NCBI RefSeq assembly: GCF_010614805.1
Contig: NZ_JAAFZC010000003.1
Span: 162,856 to 226,855 of the forward strand
Source of the DNA: Pseudooceanicola aestuarii
GTDB taxonomy: Bacteria; Pseudomonadota; Alphaproteobacteria; Rhodobacterales; Rhodobacteraceae
Length of the DNA stretch: 64,000 nt
Reading direction: 5' to 3'
The position numbers were made by a program, and so were the translations under genes. The notes beneath the pieces were generated by a model that was not told where the DNA came from, made no database searches, and saw only the letters and a list, made by a program, of their open reading frames with translations. Below, in pieces: positions 51,174 to 59,415 of the stretch (its first letter is position 1; every line of letters begins with the position of its first letter).

Positions 51174-52630
51174 GCCTGGACCATGAAAGCTACGCCGCCC
51201 TGTCCGCCGGCGACATCGCCGAGGCCGTGCGCGACGGTCGTCTTTCCGCCGCCGAAGTGACAGAAGCCGCGATCGCGCGGATGGAGCTGACGGAACCGCA
51301 TCTGCACGCCTTCTGCACCCCCGCGCCCGACCTGGCGCGGCGCAGTGCGGCGGCGGTGGACGCGGCCCGCGCGGCGGGCGAAACGCTGGGCCCGCTGGCC
51401 GGGGTGCCCGTGGGGATCAAGGACCTGGTGGCGACCAAGGATCTGGTGACGGCCATGGGGTCGACCCTTTACCGCGATTTCGTGCCGGAGGATGACGACA
51501 TCGTCGTCGAACGGCTGAAGGATGCGGGCGCGGTGATCCTGGGCAAGACCAACGTGCCGGAATTCGGCTACAGCGGTGTCGGCCACAACCCGGTGTTCGA
51601 GACCACGCGCAACCCGTGGAACACCGACCTGACGCCGGGCGGATCCTCGGCGGGGTCCGGCGCTTCGGTCGCGGCGGGGGTCACGCCCTTTGCCATCGGG
51701 TCGGATGGCGGCGGATCGGTGCGTATCCCTTCGGCCCATTGCGGGCTGGTGGGGGTCAAGGCGTCGATGGGGCGTGTCCCGCTCTGGCCCGGCTGCCGCG
51801 ACGAACGCTTCCCCGGCGTCTCCAGCTGGGAAAGCCTGGAACATATCGGCCCGATGGCCCGCAGCGTGGAAGACGCCGCGCTGATGCTGTCGGTGATTGC
51901 CGGCCCGGACATGCGCGACCGCCACACCATACCCAACGACATCGCCTGGCTGGACGAGGCCCGCGCCGGTCAGCTGCGCCCCCTGCGCATCGCCTTCAGC
52001 GAGGATTTCGGCTATCTCGCCGTGGATCCCGAAGTCCGCCGCGTCGTGCGCGAAGCCGCCACGGTGTTCGAGCGTGATCTGGGCTGCGAGGTTGTCCCGG
52101 CCGATCCGGGCTGGTCCAATCCGGGCAATGACTTCTGGGGCCTGGTGCTGGCGGACAGTGACCTGGCCGGGATGCGCGCCTGGCTGCCCGACCACGCCTC
52201 CGAGATGTCTCCCCACCTGGTCAAGATGCTGCAAACCCCGCATGACGACGAGGCGCTGACCAATGCCAACATGGCCCGCAAACGGCTGTGCAACATCGCC
52301 GCGCGGTTCTTTGGCCAATACGATCTGCTGATCTCGCCCACGTTGACGGTGCCGCCCTTCGCCTTGCATATGCAGGGTCCGGAGAAGACGGACGGGCGGA
52401 TCGTCGATCCCTCCGACTGGCTGGGCTTCTGTTTTCCGTTCAACATGACGGGCCAGCCGGCCGCCTCCGTGCCTGCCGGGCTGACGGCGGAGGGCTTGCC
52501 GGTGGGTTTGCAGATCGTCGGGCGCCATCTGGACGATGCCACCGTGCTGCGCGCCGCCGCCGCCTATCAGGCCGCGCGCCCCTGGGCGCATCTGGTGCCG
52601 CCGCTCCTGTCCCGGCTGGAGGCCGCCTGA
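51170..52630 (+). CDS. Amidase-signature hydrolase, substrate unknown
   Basis: The 486-residue product has the full Ser-cisSer-Lys apparatus of the amidase signature family. Lys is in GVPVGIKDLVA (about residue 83), cis-Ser in LTPGGSSAGSGASVAAG (about 158) and the nucleophile in IGSDGGGSVRIPSAHCGL (about 182). The rest (SWESLEHIGPMARSVEDAAL, FPFNMTGQPAASVPAG) resembles generic amidases rather than AtzE or allophanate hydrolase, both of which are encoded nearby. ATG 51170 follows AAGAGGAGATCC. It is 2 bases before the AtzG-like gene, so it could also use that small subunit. Confidence 0.85.
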   Translation: MSLDHESYAALSAGDIAEAVRDGRLSAAEVTEAAIARMELTEPHLHAFCTPAPDLARRSAAAVDAARAAGETLGPLAGVPVGIKDLVATKDLVTAMGSTLYRDFVPEDDDIVVERLKDAGAVILGKTNVPEFGYSGVGHNPVFETTRNPWNTDLTPGGSSAGSGASVAAGVTPFAIGSDGGGSVRIPSAHCGLVGVKASMGRVPLWPGCRDERFPGVSSWESLEHIGPMARSVEDAALMLSVIAGPDMRDRHTIPNDIAWLDEARAGQLRPLRIAFSEDFGYLAVDPEVRRVVREAATVFERDLGCEVVPADPGWSNPGNDFWGLVLADSDLAGMRAWLPDHASEMSPHLVKMLQTPHDDEALTNANMARKRLCNIAARFFGQYDLLISPTLTVPPFALHMQGPEKTDGRIVDPSDWLGFCFPFNMTGQPAASVPAGLTAEGLPVGLQIVGRHLDDATVLRAAAAYQAARPWAHLVPPLLSRLEAA

Positions 52631-52632
52631 CC

Positions 52633-52833
52633 ATGACCGCCCAGATGACCGAGGATGACGTGCGCCGGGGCCTGGCTGCCCTGGGCATCACCCCCGCCGC
52701 CGATCGCCTGCCCGCCATTACCGCCGTGGTCGCCCAGAACATGGCATGGATCGACATCGTGATGGCCGCGCCGCTGCCCCCGCGCGCGGAGAACGCGCCG
52801 GTCTGGACCCTTCCGGAAAGGACGCCGGAATGA
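52633..52833 (+). CDS. atzG: AtzG/HpxX-like small amidase subunit (DUF4089)
   Basis: A 66-residue protein, MTAQMTEDDVRRGLAALGIT then two helices and APLPPRAENAPVWTLPERTP. AtzG is a small partner that forms a complex with the amidase AtzE in cyanuric acid breakdown; the HpxX protein of oxalurate use is similar. The size, helical start, the APLPP-x-xENAPVW tail and the place directly before an AtzE-like gene (ATGA overlap) support the call. It is easily missed because of its length. Confidence 0.75.
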   Translation: MTAQMTEDDVRRGLAALGITPAADRLPAITAVVAQNMAWIDIVMAAPLPPRAENAPVWTLPERTPE

Positions 52834-54239
52834 CCCCCTTTACCCGGTTGAGCGCCACCGAAATCGCCGCCGACGTTCGGGGGCACCGCCGTTCTGCCCG
52901 CGCCATGGCAGAGGCCGCGCTGACCCGCATCCGCGAGGCCGATCCCGGCCTGACCGCCTTTACCACCGTCACCGCCGAACGGGCGCTGGCCACCGCTGAC
53001 CGGCTGGACGCCCGGCTGGCGCGCGGAGAGCGGATCGGCCCGCTGGCCGGTGTCCCCTTCGCGGTGAAGGACCTGGTGGATATCGCCGGCGTGATCACCC
53101 GCGCCGGTTCCAGGATCAACATGGACACCCCCCCCGCCACCACCGACGCCACGGTCGTCACCCGGCTGGAAGACGCCGGCGCGATCCTGATGGGGGCGTT
53201 GAACATGGGCGAATATGCCTATGATTTCACCGGCGAGAACGCGCATGTCGGCGATACCCGCAACCCGCATGACCCGGATCACCGCGCCGGTGGCTCCTCC
53301 GGCGGATCGGGCGCGGCGGCAGCGGCGGGCATGGTGCCGCTGACCATCGGATCGGATACCAATGGCTCAATCCGGGTGCCGTCCTCCTGGTGCGGGCTGT
53401 TCGGGCTCAAGGCGACCTACGGCCGGGTGCCCCGCAGCGGTACCTTCCCCTTTGTCGACAGCCTGGACCATATCGGGCCGATGGCGCGGTCGGCACAGGA
53501 CCTGGCGCTGGCGCTGAACGCGATGCAGGGCGCGGATGCGGGCGATCCCGCCGCGGTGGACCGCCCCGGCAGCGCGGCGCTGTCCCGGCTGAGCCACGGC
53601 ACCGACGGGCTGCGCATCGCCCGCGGGGCGGGCTATTTCGACGCGCCCCCCGGCCCCGCCCGACAGGCGGTGGACCGCGTCTGCGCCGCGCTTGGTGTCA
53701 GCCGCACCGCCGACCTGCCAGGCGCGGAAGAAGCCCGCGCCGCCGCCGCCCTGATCACCGCCGTCGAGGGCGCCGCCACCCATGCCGACACGATCCGCGC
53801 CCGGCCGGAGGATTTCGGCCGCCCGATGCGCGACCGCCTGCTGGCCGGGGCGCTGGTGCCCGGCATCGCCTACGTGCGCGCGCAGCGCCTGCGCCGCCAT
53901 CTGGCGGAGGAGGCGATGGAGGTCTTTGACCATGTCGATGCGCTGATCCTGCCCGCAACCCCGTTCGCCGCGCCGCGCCTCGACAGCGACGACCTGATGA
54001 TCGACGGCACCCTGCAACCCTACCGCCCGCATATCGGGCGCTATACCCAGCCGATCAGCCTGATCGGACTTCCCGTGGTGACGGTGCCGGTGCAGAATGC
54101 CTGTGGCCCGCTGCCCATCGGCGTGCAGATCGTCGCCCCTCCCTGGCGGGAAGACATCGCCCTGCGCATCGCCGCCGCCCTGGAAACCGCGAGCGTCTGC
54201 ACCGCACCCATCGCCCCCGCAACGGAGATCCCCGCATGA
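52830..54239 (+). CDS. atzE: AtzE/HpxY-like amidase (1-carboxybiuret hydrolase family)
   Basis: AtzE deaminates 1-carboxybiuret to 1,3-dicarboxyurea as an AtzE-AtzG complex. The 469-residue product has the AtzE-type blocks PLAGVPFAVKDLVDIAGVIT (catalytic Lys), ALNMGEYAYDFTGENAHVGD, HRAGGSSGGSGAAAAAGMVP (cis-Ser) and IGSDTNGSIRVPSSWCGLFG (Ser nucleophile), then DSLDHIGPMARSAQDLALAL. ALNM-EYAYDFT and SDTNGSIRVP are typical of this subfamily. HpxY of oxalurate degradation belongs to the same family, so substrate is open. It overlaps atzG and atzH by 4 bases each. Confidence 0.8.
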   Translation: MTPFTRLSATEIAADVRGHRRSARAMAEAALTRIREADPGLTAFTTVTAERALATADRLDARLARGERIGPLAGVPFAVKDLVDIAGVITRAGSRINMDTPPATTDATVVTRLEDAGAILMGALNMGEYAYDFTGENAHVGDTRNPHDPDHRAGGSSGGSGAAAAAGMVPLTIGSDTNGSIRVPSSWCGLFGLKATYGRVPRSGTFPFVDSLDHIGPMARSAQDLALALNAMQGADAGDPAAVDRPGSAALSRLSHGTDGLRIARGAGYFDAPPGPARQAVDRVCAALGVSRTADLPGAEEARAAAALITAVEGAATHADTIRARPEDFGRPMRDRLLAGALVPGIAYVRAQRLRRHLAEEAMEVFDHVDALILPATPFAAPRLDSDDLMIDGTLQPYRPHIGRYTQPISLIGLPVVTVPVQNACGPLPIGVQIVAPPWREDIALRIAAALETASVCTAPIAPATEIPA

Positions 54240-54631
54240 CCCCGGACCAGATCAACCTTCCCGGCCCTCTGGCCGAGGTCACCGCCGCGTTCGAACGCTA
54301 TGAAACCGCGCTGACCGCCAATGACGTCGCGGTGCTGGACCTTCTGTTTCACGACGACGCCCGCACCATCCGCTATGGCATCGGGGAGAATCTCTATGGC
54401 CATGCGGAGATCGCGGCCTACCGCGCCGGTCGCCCGGCCAAGGGGCTGGACCGCACCCTGGAACGGACGGAAATCACCACCTATGGCACCGATTTCGCAA
54501 CGGCCATGACCCTGTTCCGCCGCACCCCCGGCAAGATCGGGCGCCAGTCCCAGACCTGGGCGCGGATCGACGGGGAATGGCGGATCGTGGCCGCCCATGT
54601 CAGCGTTATCGACGACCCGGAGGGCGCATGA
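54236..54631 (+). CDS. atzH: AtzH/HpxZ-like protein (DUF3225, SnoaL-like fold)
   Basis: AtzH is reported to hydrolyse 1,3-dicarboxyurea to allophanate, the step between AtzE and AtzF; HpxZ is its relative in oxalurate loci. The 131-residue product has the DUF3225 pattern AFERYETALTANDVAVLDLL, TIRYGIGENLYGHAEIAAYR and a C-terminal GRQSQTWARIDGEWRIVAAH. Start and stop overlap the neighbouring genes by 4 bases. Confidence 0.78.
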   Translation: MTPDQINLPGPLAEVTAAFERYETALTANDVAVLDLLFHDDARTIRYGIGENLYGHAEIAAYRAGRPAKGLDRTLERTEITTYGTDFATAMTLFRRTPGKIGRQSQTWARIDGEWRIVAAHVSVIDDPEGA

Positions 54632-55320
54632 CCGACGCCCCGCCGCCGCCCTTGCGCCTCGCCCCGGGGGAGACCCGTTCGGCGGCGGTGGTCCGGGTGC
54701 TGGGCGCGCAGATCGTGTCCGGCCAGCTGCCTCCCGGACGCAAACTGGACGAGGCCCAGATCGGGGCGCATTTCGGCCTGTCCCGCACCCCGGTGCGAGA
54801 GGCCCTGCGGGAGCTGGCCGCCACCGGGCTGGTGGAGGTCCGGCCCCATCGTGGCGCCTTCGTCGCCGAGGTCTCGACCGACAAGATGCTGGAAAAGTTC
54901 GAATTCATGGCCGAGCTTGAAGGCCTCTGTGCAGGCTATGCCGCTCGCCGGATGCAGGGTACCGCCCGCGACCAGCTAAGCGAGATCCACGAGGCCGGCA
55001 TGATGCTGGTCGAACGTCGCGACCGCGCCGGCTACCGGGATCACAACATCCGGCTGCACGAGGCGATCTATACCGGGGCCGGAAACGACAGCCTGCGGGA
55101 GGCGACGCAGTCGGTCCGCCGCTCGGTCGCGGCGTTTCGCGCGGCGCAGTTCGACCTGAAGGAACGGATCAGCAATTCCCAGGTCGAACACGGGCTGATC
55201 GTCACCGCCATCCTGCAAGGCGATGCCCCGGAAGCCACCCGCCTGATGCGTCGTCACATCCTGACCGTGATGGACGCCGCCGAAGCCTACCTGCGCGAAA
55301 AGCGCGTCATTCCCATCTGA
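54628..55320 (+). CDS. GntR-family transcriptional regulator, FCD subfamily
   Basis: The 230-residue product has an N-terminal winged helix (LDEAQIGAHFGLSRTPVREA and LRELAATGLVEVRPHRGAFV, about 40-79) and a C-terminal all-helical FCD ligand domain with its metal-binding His/Asp pattern (RDHNIRLHEAIYTGAGN, SQVEHGLIVTAILQGD, RLMRRHILTVMD). It is encoded inside the catabolic operon, so it probably senses a pathway compound and controls the operon from a site upstream of 44246. It overlaps atzH by ATGA. Confidence 0.9.
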   Translation: MTDAPPPPLRLAPGETRSAAVVRVLGAQIVSGQLPPGRKLDEAQIGAHFGLSRTPVREALRELAATGLVEVRPHRGAFVAEVSTDKMLEKFEFMAELEGLCAGYAARRMQGTARDQLSEIHEAGMMLVERRDRAGYRDHNIRLHEAIYTGAGNDSLREATQSVRRSVAAFRAAQFDLKERISNSQVEHGLIVTAILQGDAPEATRLMRRHILTVMDAAEAYLREKRVIPI

Positions 55321-55333
55321 CGAAAGACCCCCG

Positions 55334-55783
55334 ATGACCACGATTTCGATTGATGACCCGCAGGGAGATGACGCCCTGCTGGTGGCCGTCTGCGGCGCTC
55401 ATATGCGCGGCATGCCGCTGGAACCGCAGATGCATGATTGCGGGGCCACGTTCGACAGCACCGCCCGGACCGATGACAGCTACCGGTTCCATGCCCTGAC
55501 GGCCAAGGAGCCGATCCGGCCCGGTCTGGTGCGCGGCCTACCGGGCAGCGGCGCAGAGATCGCGCTGGAATTATGGCGGATCACCCCGGCCGGGCTGGGC
55601 CTGTTGCTGACCCGGATCGACAGCCCGCTGGGCATCGGCACGTTGCGCCTGACCGATGGCCGCCGGGTCAAGGGCTTTGTCTGCGAAGCGATCGCCACGG
55701 CCGAGGGCGCCCGCGACATCACCGACCTGCAATCCTGGCGCGTGTTTCTGGCGCAGCGCGACGCGGCGGACCCCACCAAATGA
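55334..55783 (+). CDS. Stand-alone allophanate hydrolase C-terminal domain
   Basis: Allophanate hydrolase (AtzF) is normally one protein of about 600 residues: an amidase plus a C-terminal domain of about 130. This 149-residue protein matches only the C-terminal domain: LLVAVCGAHMRGMPLEPQMH, SYRFHALTAKEPIRPGLVRG, SPLGIGTLRLTDGRRVKGFV, CEAIATAEGARDITDLQSWR. In fungal enzymes this domain decarboxylates the amidase product; in AtzF it also affects assembly. It lies directly upstream of the separate amidase part, reversed with respect to the fused protein. The gap to the next ATG is 11 bases. Confidence 0.78.
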   Translation: MTTISIDDPQGDDALLVAVCGAHMRGMPLEPQMHDCGATFDSTARTDDSYRFHALTAKEPIRPGLVRGLPGSGAEIALELWRITPAGLGLLLTRIDSPLGIGTLRLTDGRRVKGFVCEAIATAEGARDITDLQSWRVFLAQRDAADPTK

Positions 55784-55794
55784 AAGGACAAACC

Positions 55795-57213
55795 ATGACC
55801 TCCGATTGGGACCACGCCACCGGCGCGCTGGATATCGCCACGCTGCACGGGCTTTTTGCCGATAGCGCGCTGACCCCCGAGGCCGTGATCAACGCGGTCT
55901 ATGACCGGATCGCCGCACGGGGCGACGACAATGTGTGGATCCACCTGATCGACCGCGAGGCCTCGATTGCCCGGGCGCGGGCCTTGATGGCCGATCCGAC
56001 GGCTCGTGACCTGCCGCTTTATGGTATCCCGTTCGGGATCAAGGACAATGTCGACCTAGAGGGCGTGCCCAGCACCGCCGCCGTCCGCGCCTGGAGCCGG
56101 ATGCCCGCGCGTACCAGCCCGTTGGTCCAGACCCTTCTGGACGCCGGCGCCATCCCGATCGGGAAGCAGAACCAGGATCAGCTGGGCATGGGCGTGGTCG
56201 GCGTGCGTACCGATTACGGCATCCCCTCCTGCGTTTTCGATGACCGCTACATCTCGGGCGGATCGACCTCGGGCGGGGGGGTCAGCGTGGGCGCGGGGCT
56301 GGTCAGCTTTGCCGTGGCCAATGACGCCGCCGGATCGGGACGGGTGCCCGCCGCGCTGAACAACATCGTCGGCTACAAGCCCACGCCGGGGCTGGTGCCA
56401 CGCGCCGGGACATCCCAGGCGGGCATGGTCGGGACAGAGAATTTCCTGACCCTGACCATGGCCGACAGCGTGTTGCTGACCAACATGGTCTATCGCCACG
56501 ACCCCAGCGACCCGTTTTCCAAGCCCGGAGCGGCCGGGTTCCGCGTCACCACCGATCCCGCGCCCGCCAGCTTCCGCTTTGCCATTCCCGATGCCGCGAC
56601 GCTGGACACCGATGGCGATGCAGAGGCCGCACAGCTCTTCGCCGCCAATGTGGACCGGCTGCGCGCCCTTGGCGGCACGGCGGTGGAGATCGACATGACC
56701 CCCTACCTGACGGCGGCACGGATGCTCTATGACGGGCCGTTCATCGCGCAGCGCTATGCCAATTTCGGCGATCGCTTTGACGCGGACGAGACGGCGCTGT
56801 GCCCCGCAACCCGCGAAATCCTGTCCTGGGGGCGGAAATACACCGCCCGCGACGTGTTCAAGGCGCAATATGTCGTCGCCGGGTACAAACAGCAGATCCG
56901 GCAGCTGTTCCGGGACGTCGATCTGCTTGTCACCCCGACCTCGCCCACGACCTACACGATCGCGGCGCTGTTGGCGGACAACATCGCCCTCAACGCGAAG
57001 ATGGGCACCTATACGAATTTCGTGAACCTGCTGGACCTGCCTGCCGCCTCGGTCCCGGCCGGGTTCCGCAGCGATGGCATTGCGTTGGGCACCATGCTGA
57101 TCGGCCCCTCACTGGGCGATGACCTGGTCTGCCGGGTGGGTGCCGCGCTCCATGATGCCCTGGGGATTGCGCCGGGGCTGGCGGGGGCGCCGTTGCCGGA
57201 CGGCACGGCCTGA
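55795..57213 (+). CDS. atzF: Allophanate hydrolase, amidase domain only (AtzF N-terminal part)
   Basis: Converts allophanate to ammonia and a carboxylated product. The 472-residue product has AtzF-type blocks: LYGIPFGIKDNVDLEGVPST (catalytic Lys), AGAIPIGKQNQDQLGMGVVG, YISGGSTSGGGVSVGAGLVS (cis-Ser) and NDAAGSGRVPAALNNIVGYK (Ser nucleophile; usual form DTAGSGRVPAAFNNIVG). It ends where the C-terminal domain would start; that domain is the preceding gene. 472 plus 149 residues equals the usual fused length. ATG 55795 has AAAGGACAAACC upstream. It is the last gene of the operon. Confidence 0.85.
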   Translation: MTSDWDHATGALDIATLHGLFADSALTPEAVINAVYDRIAARGDDNVWIHLIDREASIARARALMADPTARDLPLYGIPFGIKDNVDLEGVPSTAAVRAWSRMPARTSPLVQTLLDAGAIPIGKQNQDQLGMGVVGVRTDYGIPSCVFDDRYISGGSTSGGGVSVGAGLVSFAVANDAAGSGRVPAALNNIVGYKPTPGLVPRAGTSQAGMVGTENFLTLTMADSVLLTNMVYRHDPSDPFSKPGAAGFRVTTDPAPASFRFAIPDAATLDTDGDAEAAQLFAANVDRLRALGGTAVEIDMTPYLTAARMLYDGPFIAQRYANFGDRFDADETALCPATREILSWGRKYTARDVFKAQYVVAGYKQQIRQLFRDVDLLVTPTSPTTYTIAALLADNIALNAKMGTYTNFVNLLDLPAASVPAGFRSDGIALGTMLIGPSLGDDLVCRVGAALHDALGIAPGLAGAPLPDGTA

Positions 57214-57255
57214 CGGGTCACCGGGGGGCTGGCGGCACAACCGCCGTCCTCTCTC

Positions 57256-57311
57256 TCAGCCGCCCCTGCCTTCAGCCGCCCCTGCCTTCAGCCGCCCCCA
57301 CCCTCAGCCGC
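57256..57311. repeat. 16-base tandem repeat between convergent genes
   Basis: Two identical 16-base units TCAGCCGCCCCTGCCT (57256-57271, 57272-57287), a third degenerate unit TCAGCCGCCCCCACCC (57288-57303) and a half unit TCAGCCGC that contains the complement of the stop codon of the HAD gene. The array fills most of the gap between the amidase and HAD genes. It may be a slippage product that formed from the 3' end of the HAD gene. Confidence 0.8.
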
Positions 57312-57921
57312 GCAGCAGGCCCGGTACCGCCCGCAGGCTGCTGATTGCGACGGCACCCGGCGGGCCGTCCCCCAGGTAGGCCACCGCCATCCCGGCGGCG
57401 CGGGCGGCGGTGGCGCCGGTAGGGCTGTCCTCCACCGCCAACACCTGCGCGGGCGGCAGGCTCAGCGCAAGCGCGCCGCGCAGGTAGGGTTCGGGATCGG
57501 GCTTGCCCCGTGTCACGTCATCCAGCGATATCGCCGCCACCAGCAGGTCGCGGATGCCCAGAGCTGCCAGGTTCGCCGCCACCACCGCGCGCCCGGAATT
57601 GGAAACGGCGACCTGCGGAATGCCCGCGTCATGCAGCGCGGCGATGACCTCGACCGCGTGGGGCAAGGCGGCGACCTGCGCGGCGCGCGCGCAATAGCTG
57701 TCGCTGATCGCCGCCATCCAATCCGCCCGTGCCACACCGGGCAGATCCGGTGCAAGGGCGGTCCAGACATCGTCCATGTGCACGCCCAGAAACCTGTCCA
57801 CCGGGTCGGCGCGCAGGTCCAGACCATGGGCCAGGCAGACATCGATCAATACCCGGTGGTGCAGCGGTTCGCTGTCCACCAGCGTACCGTCAATGTCCCA
57901 GGCCACGCCGCGCGCGCCCAT
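57304..57921 (-). CDS. HAD-family phosphatase
   Basis: The 205-residue product has HAD motif I in GVAWDIDGTLVDSEPLHH (Asp nucleophile and general acid, about residues 9-11), motif II VAVSNSGRAVV, motif III Lys in RGKPDPEPYLRGAL and motif IV LAVEDSPTGATAARAAGM, with an alpha-helical cap between motifs I and II. This is the beta-phosphoglucomutase-like/sugar phosphatase subgroup. The ATG overlaps the kinase stop by one base (TGATG). It likely acts on a sugar phosphate made by that kinase. An upstream in-frame start at 58284 lies inside the kinase gene and is not credible. Confidence 0.88.
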   Translation of the reverse strand: MGARGVAWDIDGTLVDSEPLHHRVLIDVCLAHGLDLRADPVDRFLGVHMDDVWTALAPDLPGVARADWMAAISDSYCARAAQVAALPHAVEVIAALHDAGIPQVAVSNSGRAVVAANLAALGIRDLLVAAISLDDVTRGKPDPEPYLRGALALSLPPAQVLAVEDSPTGATAARAAGMAVAYLGDGPPGAVAISSLRAVPGLLRG

Positions 57922-59399
57922 CAGCGCATCCCCTTCAGTCGGGAATAAAGGTCGTGATACCGCGCATACCCCGCATCGTAGGTGTCCCGATGGGCCGGGA
58001 CGGGGCGGATCAGCTCGGCCTCCTGCACGAAGGCGCCGATGCCGTCCCATTCCGCCAGGCCAACCCCCACAGCCGCCACCCACGCCGCCCCCAGGCAGGA
58101 GCCGGGGTGACTGCCCAGCCGCTGCACCGGAGCGTCCAGGATATCGGCCACGATCTGCATCCAGACCGTGCTGACCGCGCCGCCGTCGGACACCAGATAG
58201 CGTTCCGGCGCATGGCCCATGTCGCGCAGCACGTCGATGTGATGGCGCAGGGCATAGCCGTAGCTTTCCAGCACCGCGCGCCACAGATGACCCAGCCCAT
58301 GCGACAGGGTCAGCCCTTCGATCAGGCCACGGGCAGCGGGATCGTGGATCGGCGTCTTCTCTCCCAGGAAATAGGGCAGGACGGTCAGATCCTCCGACCC
58401 GGCGGGCACCTCGGCAGCCAATCGGTCCAGCGCGGCATGGGGCGCGGCGCCGAAATCGCGGCCTTCGCAGAAGGTTCGGACAAACCAGTTCAGCACCGAT
58501 CCACCGGTGGACATGCAGCCATTGGGCATGAACAGGCCGGGGATCAGGTGGTAGTCCAGATACAGCCGCGCATCCGGTGCCGCCCGATCCGTGGCTGTCA
58601 TCACGTCCACCGCGCCGCCGAATTTCAGCAGCACATCCCCCGCCCGCGTCACCCCGGCACCCAGGGCCGAGGCGATCATGTCCGCCGCGCCGCCCGTCAC
58701 CGGCGTGCCGGGGGCCAGACCCGTCGCCGCCGCTGCCGCATCGGTCACATGGCCCTGGACCGCCACGCTTTCGACGCGGGGGGGCAGCGCATCCCAGGGC
58801 ACGCCGGTCATCTCGGCCAGTTCACGCGAAAGGGTGCCGGTGGCGATGTCGGTCACGCCGGCCTCCAGCGCCCAGTTCTGTTCCACCCGACGCTCCCCCG
58901 TCAGGCGCCAGTTGATGAAATCGTAGGAGCCGAAGACGGTGGCGATGCGGGCATGCACCTCCGGTTCGTGCCGGGCCAGCCAGCGCAGCTTGGCGCCAAC
59001 CAGTTGCTGGTTCACCCCGTTGCCCGCGCGGGCCAGAAACGCGTCTTCGTCGATCTCCGCCCGCATCTGCGCGACCTCCGCCCCGCAGCGCCCGTCGCTC
59101 TGCTGGATGGAGGGGCGCAGCACCGCGCCCGCCGCATCCAGCAGCACCACGGCGGGCAACATGCCCGAGGTTCCGATGGCCGCGATCTCCGTCGCGTCGC
59201 GGCCGGCGCGTGCCAGCAGCTCCGGCACGATGGCGCAGACATTGGCCCACCATTCCTCGGGGTCTTCCTCGGCCCAGCCGGGCCGGGGCGCGCGCAGCGT
59301 GACCGGGCGGGAGGCCACCGCCACGATCTTGTCCGGCAGTTCCATCAGCAGGCCGATGGTGGAGGTGGTGCCGATGTCCAGTCCCAGGATCAGGCTCAT
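57921..59399 (-). CDS. FGGY-family carbohydrate kinase
   Basis: The 492-residue product is of the xylulokinase/gluconokinase type: N-terminal phosphate loop LILGLDIGTTSTIGLLM (about 3-19), GTSGMLPAVVLLDAAGAVLR (about 78-97) and C-terminal ATP-binding segments GGAADMIASALGAGVTRAGD and RYLVSDGGAVSTVWMQIVAD. The expected catalytic Asp position falls in GGAADMIAS. The sugar cannot be told from sequence. It is between the BtpA-family gene and the HAD gene in a leftward operon that starts near the DeoR regulator. Confidence 0.88.
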   Translation of the reverse strand: MSLILGLDIGTTSTIGLLMELPDKIVAVASRPVTLRAPRPGWAEEDPEEWWANVCAIVPELLARAGRDATEIAAIGTSGMLPAVVLLDAAGAVLRPSIQQSDGRCGAEVAQMRAEIDEDAFLARAGNGVNQQLVGAKLRWLARHEPEVHARIATVFGSYDFINWRLTGERRVEQNWALEAGVTDIATGTLSRELAEMTGVPWDALPPRVESVAVQGHVTDAAAAATGLAPGTPVTGGAADMIASALGAGVTRAGDVLLKFGGAVDVMTATDRAAPDARLYLDYHLIPGLFMPNGCMSTGGSVLNWFVRTFCEGRDFGAAPHAALDRLAAEVPAGSEDLTVLPYFLGEKTPIHDPAARGLIEGLTLSHGLGHLWRAVLESYGYALRHHIDVLRDMGHAPERYLVSDGGAVSTVWMQIVADILDAPVQRLGSHPGSCLGAAWVAAVGVGLAEWDGIGAFVQEAELIRPVPAHRDTYDAGYARYHDLYSRLKGMR

Positions 59400-59415
59400 T
59401 GGGAAATCCCCCCGC

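Noticed and set aside
51170..52630. Reading this amidase as a second AtzE
   Set aside because: It lacks the ALNM-EYAYDFT and SDTNGSIRVP strings typical of AtzE, which the gene at 52830 has.
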